Shown: positions 10,621 to 25,250, counted from the first letter of the stretch. The stretch: 64,000 bases of DNA from Diphasiastrum complanatum (GCA_029204225.1 CM055096.1:68269741-68333740), one strand, 5' to 3'. Made by a program: numbers and translations. Notes: a model not told the origin generated them from the letters alone.

Positions 10621-11457
10621 TGTTGAAAATTCCAAAATTTACACGTGTAGGGAATGTCCACAAGAGTGACTGATCTTGATTAAGCTTTGTGATTGGCACA
10701 GTACCCTGATTCTAGACTATTCAATAAGATCTAGTTCAGAAGATATGGCTAATTCACAATCTAGCATGCTAATCAATAGACTATGATAGCAATGAATCAA
10801 AGAATGATTAAAAGTACAAGATTTCAATGTATGAGCATTAGCCTCAACACGAGTTAGAGAGAGAGAGAGAGCTAGAGAGATAACAAGAAAAAATAGTTTA
10901 GATCCAACCAAGCATGAGATAGCTACAAAACTTTGGTTCTTCATTACTTTGTGAATGAGAATGATATGTACATATATAGGAGAGCCAAAATTCGTGGTAC
11001 TCCTTGCATTCAATGCACATCCTACACCTATTCAAGTGCAAACAACTATTAACTTGACACCTAACTGCTAGCATGCATAGGTTGCACCTAACTTCTAACT
11101 ACTTTCTCCAAATGGCAATTTCTCAACTAGCTATGTACAAATCTACATGCATGTGTCCATTAGAGTGATTGCATGCTTTGCATGTCACTGTGGAAACTTA
11201 GGACATTATGCATTTATTGTGGCTCGAGTTTCTACAAGGTCATAATTGATCAATTCCATGTGAATCTATATATACATGTCAAACTAGACATTGTCAACAT
11301 TATTGCATATCATATTAGACCAACTAGACTTTATGCATGTCACTAGAATTTGATCTACCTAAACCAAACTCGCCCTATTCTACAAGGATATGTGCTCAAT
11401 TCACATACCTTGGATATGTACAAAATATTTACATGGGTAGGATCCCCCAAACATTAA
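10621..11457 (-). repeat. copia LTR, family E (5' LTR)
   Basis: Runs from TGTTGAAAAT to CCCCAAACA at 11453, with four extra bases TTAA before the CAACA duplication. ACACGTGT lies at 10641-10648. A GA run sits at 10857-10872. No second copy of this LTR is in the window. It is the right end of the insertion whose left end is LTR A. Confidence 0.7.
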
Positions 11458-11462
11458 CAACA

Positions 11463-13308
11463 GATGATAGATATTTTTACAATTTTTAACATTCAAGAGC
11501 CTAGGGGGAGGTACTTTCCAATAGGAGCAATAAAGGAGAAATTGGTTGGAAGTAAGAGACATTACTTAGACACTCCTTGGGATACATACTCTCCACGTAG
11601 TGTATCACCTGAATCTAAGATACCAAAATGGTATGAAAAGATCATGAAGGACGCAAAGCTAAATCAACCAAGATCTAGCACACAAGGAGAAGTGAGAAGA
11701 TCAATGCGGAAAAGGAAGTCTCCCAATCGTTATTATGTGAACTATGTCCTAATGAGTGACATTTTGAAGTGTCGAGAGCCATCAACCTTTGATGAGGCAA
11801 AAGATCACAAAGAGTGGCAAAGGGCAATGGAAGAGGAGATAGAATCCATCCACCGGCATGATACATGGGAGTTGGTTGATCTACCACTTGGAAAGAAACC
11901 CATTGACAACAAATGGGTGTTTAGAACAAAGTTTCATGCGGATGGCATGATATCAAAGCATAAGGCATGCCTAGTAGTGAAGGGTTATAAACAAAGCAAA
12001 GGAATTGACTATGAAGAGACATTTGCTCTAGTGGCTAAGTGGACTACGCTACATCTTATCATTGCCCTAGCATCTCATTTTGGGTGGAAGATCCATCAAA
12101 TGGATGTGAAGTCCGCATTTTTGAATGGTGACTTAGAGGAAGAAGTTTACATGGTCCAACCATAGGGCTTCATGATAAAAGGACAAGAATAGAAGGTATG
12201 TAAACTACACAAAGCACTTTATGGCCTTAAGCAAGTGCCACGCGCATGGTGTGGACGCATTGACAATTACTTTTTTTCTCATGGATTTGTAAGAACAAAT
12301 TCAGATCCAAACCTTTATGTTCTTATAAATGATGATAGCATTGCCTTGATTGTACTTTATGTTGATGATATCATTATCACAGGCAATGATGAGAATCTCA
12401 CTCGTTCTATCAAAGCCAACTTATGCAAGCAGTTTGAGATGACAGATTTAGATCTTATGCACTATTGCTTGGGTGTCGAAGTATGGAAAATTGGCAGTGA
12501 TATCAGGTTATGTCAAAACAAGTATGTGGGCGAGATATTGGAGAGATTTCACATGACAGAGTGCAAACCTTCCATCACCCCTTGCGAAGCTGGTAAGAAA
12601 TTATCTCATATTGATGATAGTGCACATGTTGACACTACTCTATTTCGTCAGCTAGTTGGGAGTTTGATACATCTTACGACTACACGTCCTGATATCTGCT
12701 ATGCTGTAAGTTTGATTAGCCAATTCATGTCATCACCCACTATGGACCATTGGAAAGCTGCAAAAAAGATTTTGAGGTATGTGAAAGGTACACCTAACCT
12801 TGGCCTAATTAGCAAAAGACAAAGTGTTTTATCTAAGTTGCAGGGTTATGTTGACGCTGATTGGGCAGGAAGTATAGATGATATAAAGTCAACAACAGGT
12901 TATGCCTTCAATTTTGGTAGCGATTGTTTTTCATGGTCTAGCAAGAAGCAAGATACTATTTCTCTTTCTTCTACAGAAGCCGAATATAAAGCGTTGAGTT
13001 CTGCTACCCAGGAAGCTGTTTGGCTACGTAAGTTGTTATGTGAGATTGGCATGAAGCAGGTAAGTCCTATTGTTATTTTTTGTGACAGTCAAAGTGGAAT
13101 ACAATTGGCTAAGAATCCTATCTTTCACGCAAGGGCAAAACATATTGAGATAAAATATCACATTGTGCATGAGAAACTACAATTTGAAGATATAAGTATT
13201 GTACATTGTTCTACAATATTACAAGTTGCTGATATATTTATGAAAGCTTTAAGTAAGAAAAAGTTTGAGACTTTTAGAGCCAAACTTGGCTTAGATCTGG
13301 TTATGTAA
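11463..13308 (+). pseudogene. copia reverse transcriptase-RNase H
   Basis: One frame runs from the integrase linker to the polyprotein end with only two in-frame TAG stops (12163-12165 and 12190-12192). RT motifs in order: NKWVFRTKFHADG, KACLVVKGYKQ, HQMDVKSAFLNGDLEEEVYM, LYGLKQVPRAW and catalytic YVDD. RNase H follows with YVDADWAG, SSTEAEYKAL, FCDSQSGIQLAKN and HIEIKYH, and the conserved VADIFMKAL near the end. This is the best-preserved pol in the window. The active-site residues are intact, but the stops make it non-functional. Confidence 0.92.
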
Positions 13309-13640
13309 AAAGCCTTTACTTGTAATACTATCATGGAGGTATGTTCCATGAATAGAGTAAACTCTAAAATAAAGAGAGACGTTGATCATTGAGGGAGAGA
13401 GTTAAAATAGCAACGATCGACTTATACAATGCTTTCTTATTTCGACGCCACCACGTGTGCTTAGTTCTAAAATTATCGGGCCGTCTTTCTTTTACGAGCC
13501 CTTTAAGTACTTTTAACCAACTTATTTTTGTACTTACTTATCAGTTGAATATACAGTTTGTGGAGCGCAATTATGTTGTCTTGTCTTGTTGCACTTGACG
13601 TTGTGCTGTGGTGATTGATCCGATCGGGTGTTTGAACTAT
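13309..13640 (+). other. 3' flank of the copia pol, possible polypurine tract
   Basis: GAGGGAGAGAG near 13391-13401 sits where a polypurine tract is expected, but the following bases (TTAAAATAG) lack the usual TG start. CACGTGTG lies at 13452-13459. I see no gene. Confidence 0.3.
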
Positions 13641-14848
13641 GTTTCTTAACTGAGATCTTGTTTAATCTAGATCATATGTTTGAGAGGGAGTATTTCCAAA
13701 GGTTCAGGTCTAAAGATATTCATATCTTTGATGTATTTGATGTTCAAGAGAAAGGTAAGCAAGTGGAAGCGACTCACTTTGCTTTACTCATGTTTTGGAG
13801 AATTTTCTTGTGTAGATGATGCTATGCAAGGTTCTCATGGTTTTCATACTGGAAAAGCAAGTAATGGATCTGGAAAACAAAGTTTATTCAATGACTTTGA
13901 TGGTCAAGAGGAAGATCAAGATGTTGGTCTCAAAGGGCTTCAAGAACACAAAAGGAAAGGTGGCAATTTGGAGCTAGTCAAGAGCATCAAAGGAAGGCTA
14001 TTTGGCAAATATGTTCAGGATCTGTTTTTACAGGTTATTGAAGACTCAATTAAGGTCAAAGGAGAAGCAATGAAGTGTTGTTCAAGTTTACTTTACTTGT
14101 TCTATCTCATGTTTGAGCTATTTCATGTGGATGTGTGCAAATTGTCAAGATATGGACAAACTAGCTACATTGTCTTACAATATCTTATTGTTGGAGTTGT
14201 ATTAGCATTCTTGCTAGTTTTGCTGATCAAAATGAGGCTATTGGAGGTTATTTTATCACTCATCCATGATCAAGCTCTCAAGTTTTGAGCTACTTGATGC
14301 CAATGTTTGGAGATTGTCATTTTTTGGTGAATTCATGGTCATTTTCTTGTGTCACGTAGATATTGAAGATGGACTAGTCAACCTACTTGGTTTATGGAGC
14401 CATGTGGTGCTGCATTTGCATCATTAATGTACTCACCTACTCATGGATTTCCAAGGTTTGATGGTTCTTGTGGCAAGATGGAGATGGAGGCTCATTCATG
14501 GAGTTTTATGGTGGAGACATATCAAGAAAGGACAAAGTTGGAGGAGACAAGCAAGAAAATGGTCATCACTCACATTTATTGTTTGGTTGATGTAATTTTC
14601 CAGAGATTTCAAAGTTTGAAACTTGGAGGAATCATTTCATTCACATTCTATTTGGTTCTTCATGTTCTAGTTATATCTTGATGTGTAAAATTGATGTAAG
14701 AAATAGTGAAGCATCCAATTTGTACACTATTCTCTATATCAATTATAAAAGATACTTTAGAACCTTAGAAAGGAGATCTATACTTAGGATGGAGATCATT
14801 CTAAAGTTGGATCAAAGTTCTATTGTCAAAACTATGCCAAAACTAGTT
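13641..14848 (+). other. internal non-coding region ahead of a 3' LTR A; unrecognised
   Basis: Contains an open frame at 13680-14288 (202 residues, lysine-rich then hydrophobic) and a shorter one at 14394-14681. I recognise neither. A second purine tract followed by TATTTCC lies near 13681. The region ends in the polypurine tract of an LTR A, so it is probably the untranslated 3' part of a copia element. A captured host sequence cannot be excluded. Confidence 0.35.
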
Positions 14849-14858
14849 GAAGAGGGAG
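14849..14858 (+). other. polypurine tract
   Basis: GAAGAGGGAG directly before TGTGAGAGATTTCAAC of LTR A. The same arrangement occurs at 20333-20343. Confidence 0.75.
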
Positions 14859-15143
14859 TGTGAGAGATTTCAACTAGTTTAGTCTAGTTTAGTCATATTT
14901 TGGTAAATTGTCAATAAGAGGCCAAAACTCATTTTAGACTTAGAGATAAACTTTTTATTGAAGATCCATCATAGCACTATGGATGTCCTTCAAACCTTCC
15001 CAATTAGAACGCCTATGCGTGCCAAGTTATATTAGTTTAAAATACATTCAATAAACACTTTTGGAAAGTGTGGGAAAGTTGGTAGTCGAGTTTGAGAGAG
15101 ATTCAAATTTGAACTTTGGGTACATTGAATCTAGACCCAAAAA
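14859..15143 (+). repeat. copia LTR, family A, truncated 3' LTR
   Basis: The first 285 bp of LTR A in + orientation, matching the reverse complement of 4160-4441. The sequence breaks off at about 15143 where a different LTR begins. Confidence 0.75.
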
Positions 15144-15436
15144 CATTCGCGACAAATAATTTGTCTAGCTGTTCGTGACAAATTATTCTTCTGGTGTTTT
15201 ATTAATGTTTGGCTATGTAATCAAAATGACCGTGATTTCTATCACTAACGTTCTGTTCGTTTCTGATAGGCATAGTCATGCTTAGGAAAAGAGTAATATA
15301 GCTCATTCCGCTGCACACGAACACTTTATGTTTGAGTTCATTTCTCGTTCGAGGTTCAAGTTCGTTTCTTTTTTGTATTCGTTTTCTTTTCGAGCTATTT
15401 TCATTCCTCACACTCACACACCCTCTTTCTCCAACA
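15144..15436 (+). repeat. copia LTR, family B (Tnt1-like), 3' part
   Basis: Ends in CTCCAACA directly before a primer site. Left boundary uncertain. A near-duplicate of TTCG/GACAAATTATT occurs at its left end. Confidence 0.6.
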
Positions 15437-15448
15437 TGGTATCAAAGC
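15437..15448 (+). other. primer-binding site, one mismatch
   Basis: TGGTATCAAAGC differs at one position from the usual site. It is followed by a 140-bp leader and gag. Confidence 0.75.
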
Positions 15449-15590
15449 TATTTTTGTAGCCTGACAAGCTTCCACAGTACAAGACTCTACTAGCCGATAG
15501 AGTGATTGTCTTCTTGTTCTGTAATTCTGTACCAAATTTTTATACTTAAGTCACTGATAGTTTTTCCTATCACTTAGACTAATCTTCCAC

Positions 15591-15973
15591 ATGGATTCCC
15601 AAGGGAAGCCAGTCCTATCATGGACAAGCTCGATGGAGCCAATTACCATCTGTGGAGATTTAAGATGAAAACTATACTAATGGCTAAAGAATTATATGAC
15701 ATTGTTACAGGTGTAGAAGAAAAACCCGAAGCAGACGACACAACAATCCTCAAATGGAAGCTGAAAGATGGAAAGGCTTTCGCGTTGATCATCCTCAACA
15801 TTACGGATACCCAGACCGGCCATGTAACATCGAAAGAAGTCTTGGACATCTTGAGCACACTATACGAAGTGCGAGATATAGCTTCCAAGCTATATCTCAA
15901 GAAAAAATTTTACTCTCTCAAGATGGCGAGTAGTGATTCTTTGCAGAATCACATCAATCAATTCAAGATTTGA
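15591..15973 (+). pseudogene. Tnt1-like gag, N-terminal part
   Basis: An ATG at 15591 begins a short frame (MDSQGKPVLS). The body of gag lies one frame over from 15620: MDKLDGANYHLWRFKMKTIL, TGVEEKPEA and a helical region up to LYLKKKFYSLKM..SDSLQNHINQF. The pattern is that of Tnt1/Ivana-type gag. The frame is lost at 15973, where inverted RT sequence of another copia begins. Zinc knuckle and protease absent. Confidence 0.8.
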
Positions 15974-16305
15974 ATTCCAAGATCTCGAGGCTTGCTTCAA
16001 GCCATAGATGCTTCTTTGGAGATGGCATACTTTGTTCTCCATTCCATGCCTGATGAACCCTTGTGGCTGCTCCATATAGATATCCTCTTCCAAAAAACCA
16101 TTCAAGAAAACATTAGAGACATCCATTTGACATAGGATCCATCAAAAATGTGATGCAAGTGCAATGATTAGCCTTATTGTAACCATCTTGGCCATGGGTG
16201 CAAAAGTTTCCTCATAGTCTATCCCTCTCTTTTGAGCATAACCTTTTGCAACTAATCTTGCTTTATGTTTGTTAACACTCCCATTTGCATTCAACTTAAG
16301 CTTGT
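15974..16305 (-). pseudogene. copia reverse transcriptase fragment
   Basis: Reads on the minus strand: [48 protein letters not shown], then after a stop and frame change MDVSNVFLNGFLEEDIYMEQPQGF and LQRSIYGLKQASRSW. The catalytic YVDD region is missing because the fragment stops at 15974. Upstream it joins gag of the same orientation directly, so protease, integrase and the start of RT were deleted. Confidence 0.85.
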
Positions 16306-16430
16306 ACAATGTCATAAAGATCATGAAGTACAAGCAAAGACTCCATTCGAACGATCCAAGTAGCATAATTAGTGGATGTAAGTCTTTCACTAGCTTCAAG
16401 CAAAAAACCACCCATTGATGCCATTTTTAA
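16306..16430 (-). pseudogene. copia gag, first 40 residues
   Basis: [39 protein letters not shown] is the standard gag start of family C/A elements. It is fused by deletion to the RT fragment on its left. The leader of family C lies upstream. Confidence 0.8.
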
Positions 16431-17013
16431 ATGTGAAAAAGCACTAGAAACTCTTATGGTTTCTCTAAGAGATCTGAACCTAAAGTCTTCTAGCAATTTA
16501 GAAAGCTTATAGACTCAATCCTATCACTCATGAACCAATCTAGAATGATGGAAATTTAGATTCTAGTCTCAAACTTGCAAAATCACTCCTTAATCTATGA
16601 TTTTTAGCAATTTCTCTCTTCAACCTCAACATAACACTCAAAAAATCAGAGAAGATCAATTAGTGGACCTAATTCAAGCTTCAATTTTAATTCTTTGGCT
16701 GATCTAATCCAAGAACTAATCAAGGGATTAGATTCACTATAGAAAATACTTGATTTTGCACCAAAAATCACTCAGATTGGGTATGTAAGTCAAATTTTAC
16801 AAATTTTTGAAATTTCTCAGTCAAAACCAGAGCTATATGGCCTCACGTGTGAAAAGGGTTCCTATGGCCCACAACAAGATCTGGACCAAAATTTTTGAGG
16901 ATAGCTATCAAATCCAACTCGCTACACAAAATCTGACTAGTTTCCAAAAAACTGCTAATTTTGGCTTTGATTTGGATTAACCCTATCAATTTTAACAAAA
17001 CCTCTTGTACTAG
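16431..17013 (-). repeat. copia leader, family C
   Basis: Untranslated leader between the primer site and gag. The part nearest the primer site is shared with 8196-8521. CACGTGTG lies near 16844. No gene seen. Confidence 0.75.
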
Positions 17014-17025
17014 GCTCTGATACCA
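17014..17025 (-). other. primer-binding site (tRNA-iMet type)
   Basis: GCTCTGATACCA on the + strand, beside LTR C. Confidence 0.9.
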
Positions 17026-17846
17026 TGTGCAAAAAGTACAAAAAGGACCAAGAGTGGATCCTAATCTAATCCTCAAGAGGGATTGGTTGTCAGATTACTT
17101 GATCTATCAATCTACTTGAGATTAAGATCAATCTAGATCAATTCTAGACACAAAATCCTAACAAGAACAATCATTAATATGAAGGTAGGCGTACTTTTTG
17201 ATTTCCCACATGTGAAACCCTATTGGAGTATAGACTCCAACCTGAAAATCAAGTACACATTGATAGAACCTCAAAACAATCAAAACAAATGTGGACAAAT
17301 GGAGAGAATCACTCAAAATTGCTTCCAAAACCAAGATTGGTGTCTCACACTAATTATGGCCAAATAAGCCTGTATATAGACACTTTTGGAGCTCCAGGTA
17401 CTGATCATGCATCAGATCTCACATGTGTGAGGATGTCTTGTCACCGTCATGCAATTTGACACTTGGATCAAAACTTTCCATTTTGGACATTTTTGGTCTA
17501 TTTTTCTACTATATGGAGATCTTCGTGGAAATCTTCTAGAAACAAAAACTTGTCTACTTCAGCTATTTCCACACATGTGAGCTGTTCTCTACACATGGGA
17601 TGTAACACCTATTCAAAATAATTGACTCATGCAATCATTAGATTGGTGCCATGTGTCATATCTCTAGAAAACTAGTTTTTGGCCATTTTAGCCATAGAAC
17701 TTGAATTAAATCATATGTACAACATATATGATTATGGTACATAAAATAACACTAGTTTCACACATGGGAACAGGCTCCACACATGTGTGTCTATCCTATA
17801 TAGAAGATTTTTGGCCTCTACCAAGCTTATTTTTGCATTTTTCACA
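17026..17846 (-). repeat. copia LTR, family C (5' LTR)
   Basis: 821 bp, TGTGCAAAA to TTTTTCACA, clearly homologous to 8534-9366 with scattered substitutions and small indels. As at that copy, a + strand integrase fragment begins directly at its right end. Confidence 0.85.
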
Positions 17847-18504
17847 TTTTCAACTTGTACATTCGGATATTCATGGATTTACAACAATTAGCAATAGTGG
17901 AGCTAAGATGTATGTAACTTTCATTAACGATTTTAGTAGATTTTATTGAATCTATCTACTAAAGATCAAGAATGAAGTGTATGATGTGTTTATCAAGTTC
18001 AAGAATGCAAGGGAGAACCAATTTTCCACAAAGATCAAGTGCTTAAGGAGTGATAATGGTGGTGAGTATATATCTACCAAGTTCAAGGCCTTTTGCGATG
18101 AGCATGGGATGAAGAGGGAGTATACAACATCAAGGATCCCACAACAAAATGGAGTGGCTGAAAGGAAGAATAGAACTTTATGTGAAAGTGCTAAAGCCAT
18201 GAGGCTAAGTGCTAATCTTGATAAACCATTTTGGGATCAAGCTTTGTTGTGTGTCAATTTCTTGCCACAATACGTGGCCGAGTGCTATTTTGGATGGAAG
18301 GACACCTTTTGAGATGCTATTCAAGAGCAGGCAGAGTGTAAACTTTCTAAGAACTTTTGGATGCACATGCTATGTCAACATTACTCTTGATGATAGGACC
18401 AAGGAGGATCCATCTTCAAGAAGAGGTATTTTTGTTGGATAAAGTGAGGTGAGTAAAGCCTACAAGGTTTACATTCCTACTACTAACAAAGTGATTGTTG
18501 GTAG
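17847..18504 (+). pseudogene. copia integrase fragment
   Basis: LVHSDIHGF, LRSDNGGEY and VAERKNRTLCE give the complete D,D,E set. A stop lies after DFSRFY (17949) and a frameshift near 18270, after which LRTFGCTCYVNI and RRGIFVG continue. The frame stops inside the KVIVG...RDVIF motif where a solo LTR is inserted. The downstream part resumes at 19952. Confidence 0.88.
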
Positions 18505-19946
<1,442 letters not shown>

Positions 19947-19951
19947 GGTAG

Positions 19952-20343
19952 AGATGTCATTTTTGATGAGGGGAGAATTCCAAAAGTGTCTTCAAGTACT
20001 ATTGATGATGATGTGATGGATCTAACATTCTTGATGTTGATATAAAGGATCCTACTTTAGATGTGGACCTTCATCAAGTCAAAATCCAAGGAGAACATCA
20101 AGGAAAAGTCATGTACCTTCAAGGCTCACATATGATGAAAAGAGGAAGCAAGTAGTTTCTGGAAATTTTGTTGCTTTCCTAACCTCTTTTGATGAATCTA
20201 CAAGTGTAGATGAAGCAAGGAAAGAAGAGGAGTGGCTCCAAGCAATGGATCTTACAAAGCATTGGGAAAGGACTTGTTCATGAAGCATAGGACATCACTT
20301 GGAGTATTATCAAAGTCCATGCTAAAACTACTTGAAGAGGGAG
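19952..20343 (+). pseudogene. copia integrase-RT linker, RT deleted
   Basis: Continues the integrase above: RDVIFDEGRIPKVSSSTIDDD, then a frame change to PRRTSRKSHVPSRLTYDEKRK and SFDESTSVDEARKEEEWLQAMD, which is the entry to RT. RT and RNase H are deleted: after about 20255 the sequence jumps to the polyprotein end and the polypurine tract GAAGAGGGAG at 20334-20343. Confidence 0.75.
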
Positions 20344-20854
20344 TGTGAAAGATTCAACTAGTTTAGTCATATTTGCTACATTTCTATATTTGACAAATTG
20401 TGGCCAGCTTTTGACTTTTTAAAGTTATATTAGTCTAAAATGCATTTGGAATACCTATATGGAAATAGAGGGAAAGTTAGAAGTCGAGTTTGAGCAGATT
20501 CAAATTTAAATGTTGCGTACAAAAATAGTAGGGTTTACATTTTGGAGGGAAAGCCAAGTGGCCAAATAGGGTTTGGACTTGTTATAAAAGTATGAAACTC
20601 ATGGAGAGATATATCCTCTCTCTTCTCTATCTCATTTCATGCTTATACATGGTTCTCTTGGGTTCTACAATCCATTGGTGCACTATACTTGTGATTGCTT
20701 GCAATTCTATGTGTAGAATGATCTATATTTGCTATTTTTGGATCCACACGTGTGAAATATAGTATCTTGCTGGTTTTGTATGGACAACAATAGTACTTTC
20801 TCTTTTTATTCATGTTTTATCAAGTTCTATTAGATTGATCTGAAATCCTTCACA
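20344..20854 (+). repeat. copia LTR, family A (3' LTR)
   Basis: 511 bp, TGTGAAAG to CCTTCACA, preceded by a polypurine tract and not followed by a primer site, so it is a 3' LTR. TATAAAAG lies at 20583-20590, CT-rich DNA after it, and CACACGTGTG at 20745-20754. It abuts minus-strand protease sequence at 20855. Confidence 0.85.
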
Positions 20855-22290
20855 GAGAACACGTTGGAAATAGCTCTCCAAGTTCTTTTGCCAAAGCACC
20901 ATCTTCATGAGCCTTACCATCATGGAACATAGATTGAGGTAATCCAATTGCCTTCTCCTCCTTGAGATGATCCAAGCTCCTCTTGACTACACTTCTACAA
21001 GGATTAGCTTCCAACTTGAAAATATTTCCACATCTAGTCCCTCTTGCTACCATTTCACCATCCCTCTTAATTAAGCAAGCATCTTTTCCAAAATCAACTT
21101 GGAAACCTTCATCTAGCAACTTGCCAGCACTAATGGTATTCATAGTGAGATTAGGCACAAAAAGTACATATTTAAGAATCATAGTGGATTCAACACCAAT
21201 TGGTACACTACCAATTGCTTCTATCTTGCATTCACCATCAATAGAAAAGAAGATAAATTTTCTAAAACCATTGTAAGGTGCAAGATGAGTGAAAGATTTT
21301 TTTCAACTAGTTATATGAGAACTAGATCCACTATCTATCCACCATGCATTTCTATTTTCAAGATTATAAGAAGAGTAGATAGACATCATGAGAGATCCTT
21401 GTTCATAACTCCCTTATATCTCACCTTCACTCTCCTTAGTAACATTGACTTGCTTGAGGAACTCTTTCTTCTTGAAGCAATTAGAAGCAAAATGCCCCTT
21501 CGTACCACAAATGAAACACTTCTTGTTGAATTTGCAGCTTGTTGATGTTTGTGATGAATCCTCATCACTCTCCTCCTTTGACTTGTCCTTCATAAAATGT
21601 TGATGATGCTCTTTGACCTTTCCTCTTGGCTTGTTCTTTGTGAAGTATGCTTTCACCTCTCTTTCATCCTTCAAGAAAAGTTGATTGATCCTCAATAGCT
21701 TGTTCTCTTGCCAACACTCCTCAAAAATGAGAACTCCTTGTAGTGCCTCCAAGCTTGGAAGCTCCTCCTTGATTGCATAAGATTGGACAAGGTTTTCAAA
21801 TTCTTCCTTCAACCCATTTAGGATCTCTTGCAGTAGCTCTCTTGGATTGAGGTGGTCTCCTATGAAAGCAAGCTCTCTATGTAGATCTTTGACTCTCAAA
21901 ACATACTTTGAGGCACTCTCATCACTCCTTTTGAAGCTTTGAAATATTTGATTCCTTAGTGTGAGCAACCTTGATGTGTTCCTTGCCTCATAGATGGCTT
22001 TCAATGTGTCCCAAGACTCCTTGGCTGAGGTGCATGAGCCAATCTCCCTCAACACTTCAATAGAAACATTCATCTTGATGATATAAAGGGCCATCCTTGC
22101 CCTCTTCTTGTACTTTTGGACCTCTTGGATCACTTGAGGCTCCTCCTCAAGTCCTAGAACAATTTCCATGACATCGTGGAGTACCAAAATGGACTCTATT
22201 CTCACCTTCCAAATAGCATAACTGGAGGTGTTCAATCTCTCACCATGCTCTGACAAAAAGAAACCTATGCTCCCTTGACTTGAATTGGAA
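20855..22290 (-). pseudogene. copia gag-protease-pre-integrase
   Basis: The most complete gag in the window. It reads from GFFLSEHGERLNTSSYAIWKVRIES through the capsid helices (RLLTLRNQIFQS, RELAFIGDHL, EEFENLVQSYA) to a zinc knuckle CFICGTKGHFASNC at about 21490-21535. After a stop at 21414 the protease motif WWIDSGSSSHITS lies near 21310-21350 with another stop. The flap and pre-integrase part (KYVLFVPNLTMNTISAGKLL, RCGNIFKLEA) follows at 20850-21182. No clear initiating Met survives; the frame is open upstream through a GA array. Truncated at the LTR A boundary. Confidence 0.9.
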
Positions 22291-22294
22291 CAAA

Positions 22295-23479
<1,185 letters not shown>

Positions 23480-23491
23480 GCTCTCATACCA
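23480..23491 (-). other. primer-binding site, one mismatch
   Basis: GCTCTCATACCA on the + strand, beside LTR A. Confidence 0.8.
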
Positions 23492-24065
23492 TGTGAAGGA
23501 TTTTAGATCATTGATTATCCAATCCACAAAAATATCTTGGGTTACAAAAGAAGATACTCTACCAATCTCACCAATGTAGAAAAATTAGCATCTACACACA
23601 AAACGAGATGCAAACTCTAATAGAACTTGATCAAACATGAATCATAAGATAACATACTATTGCTTTCCGTACAAAACTAGCAAGCTACTATATTTATGAC
23701 ATGTGGATCCAAAAATAGCAAATATAGATCATTCTACACATAGAATTGCACGCAATCACAAGTATAGTGCACCAATGGATAGTAGAACCCAAGAGAACCA
23801 TGTATAAGCATCTTATGAGATAGAGAAGAGAGAAGATATGTCTCTCCATGAGCTACATCCTTTTATAACAGGTTCAAACCCTAATTGTCCACTTGGCTTT
23901 CCCACCAAAATGCTAACCCTACTATTTTTGGTCTAGATTCAAAGTACCCAGCATTCAAATTTGAATATACTCAAACTCGACTTCTAACTTTTCCAAAATT
24001 TCAAAAACTGTTTATTGAAATGAAATTTAGACTAATGAACTTTGAAAAGTCAAACTCTAAGTATG
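23492..24065 (-). repeat. copia LTR, family A (5' LTR), distal end lost
   Basis: Starts TGTGAAGGATTT and follows LTR A through the TATA box (23860-23867), then loses similarity near 24065 before the expected CTCTCACACA end. Confidence 0.8.
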
Positions 24066-25250
24066 TGAATGTCCCACACTCGAGATTTCTCTAATTTAAA
24101 CATTCAATGTCGAGTGACGAGTGTCAAGGAACAAAATTGAGATTTCTTGCATCTAGGCATCAGATTGAAGTTATGTCAAATGATAAACATCAACTTTTGG
24201 ATATCTCAAATAGTAGGGACCAATTTCATCCACAATGAATCAAAATTGAGCAATCTAAATGTTCTAAATTTGAGATCACTCGAGTTTGATCAATCAATGA
24301 ATTATGCCAAATGTTAAGAACCAAAACTGCAAGCTATCGTGAGTGATAGACATCAAATTGTGCCATCTCAAGTGGTAGACATCTAATTTGATCAAACATA
24401 AGCTATTAGATCAAACATGAGCTACCTCAAGTGATAAACATCATACTTGAGGTATTCGATTTTTGCAAGCCTGTAACTCTCTGAATTCAATCAAGTGGTT
24501 GTTGACATCAAACTTGAGCTATCTTGAGTGATAGGAGACAATTCCATCTATAAGGGGCCAAAACATATTGTCTAAACTTTAGAGTAGTCAAGTTTAGTCA
24601 CTCAATCACTTCGATCACTTCAACGTCAAATCTGAGTTATCTCATGTGACAGGGGTCAACTCCATTGATAATGGGTCGAAGTCGACAAATCTTAATATAT
24701 TGGACTTGAAACCGGTTGAGTCTACTTCATTAGCCATGTCGATTGGTAAGCACCAAGATCGTGCACATTAGGCATCTAATTTGAGCTATGTGGAGTGATA
24801 AACACCAAATTTGAACTACTCCATATCTTGAAGTCAAAATTTTGCTAATTTCATCACTAAATGGACATCACCAAAAGTTACAAGATTAAGATTGGCCTAT
24901 CTCAAGTGATGGACATCAAGTTTAAGCTATATCAAGTAATAGACATCAGTTTGAGTTATCTCAAGTGATAGAGGCCAATTCCAATGATGAGTTTTTATCA
25001 AAATCGAGCAATCTTAATGTTTTAAACGTAATATTAGTTGTTTTTATACTCAATGAGCCATGTCCAATAGTAGGGCCAATTTTGGCAACCCGCCTCATCG
25101 GCTTTGCATGGTCACTTCGGCCCAAGTCACTCGCTATCATAGAGGAGAGGGTAATGAAAACCATGTTAGCTCATCAATTTTAGGTTTTCCACAAAAGTAC
25201 TGGTGAGCGGTGGATTACTAATTCATGGTGTAGAGGAGGGTACTGTGATG
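24066..25250. repeat. diverged short-repeat region, no gene
   Basis: From about 24160 to 24990 a motif close to GAGCTATCTCAAGTGATAGA followed by CATCAAATTT recurs many times in degenerate form, at irregular spacing. The rest is AT-rich and non-coding. GAGGAGGGTAC followed by TGTGATGTA near 25237-25252 looks like a gypsy polypurine tract and LTR start, but I could not find a partner. Confidence 0.5.

Noticed and set aside
13680-14288. 202-residue open frame as a host gene
   Set aside because: No recognisable domain, no promoter, and it lies in the untranslated 3' part of a copia element just before the polypurine tract.
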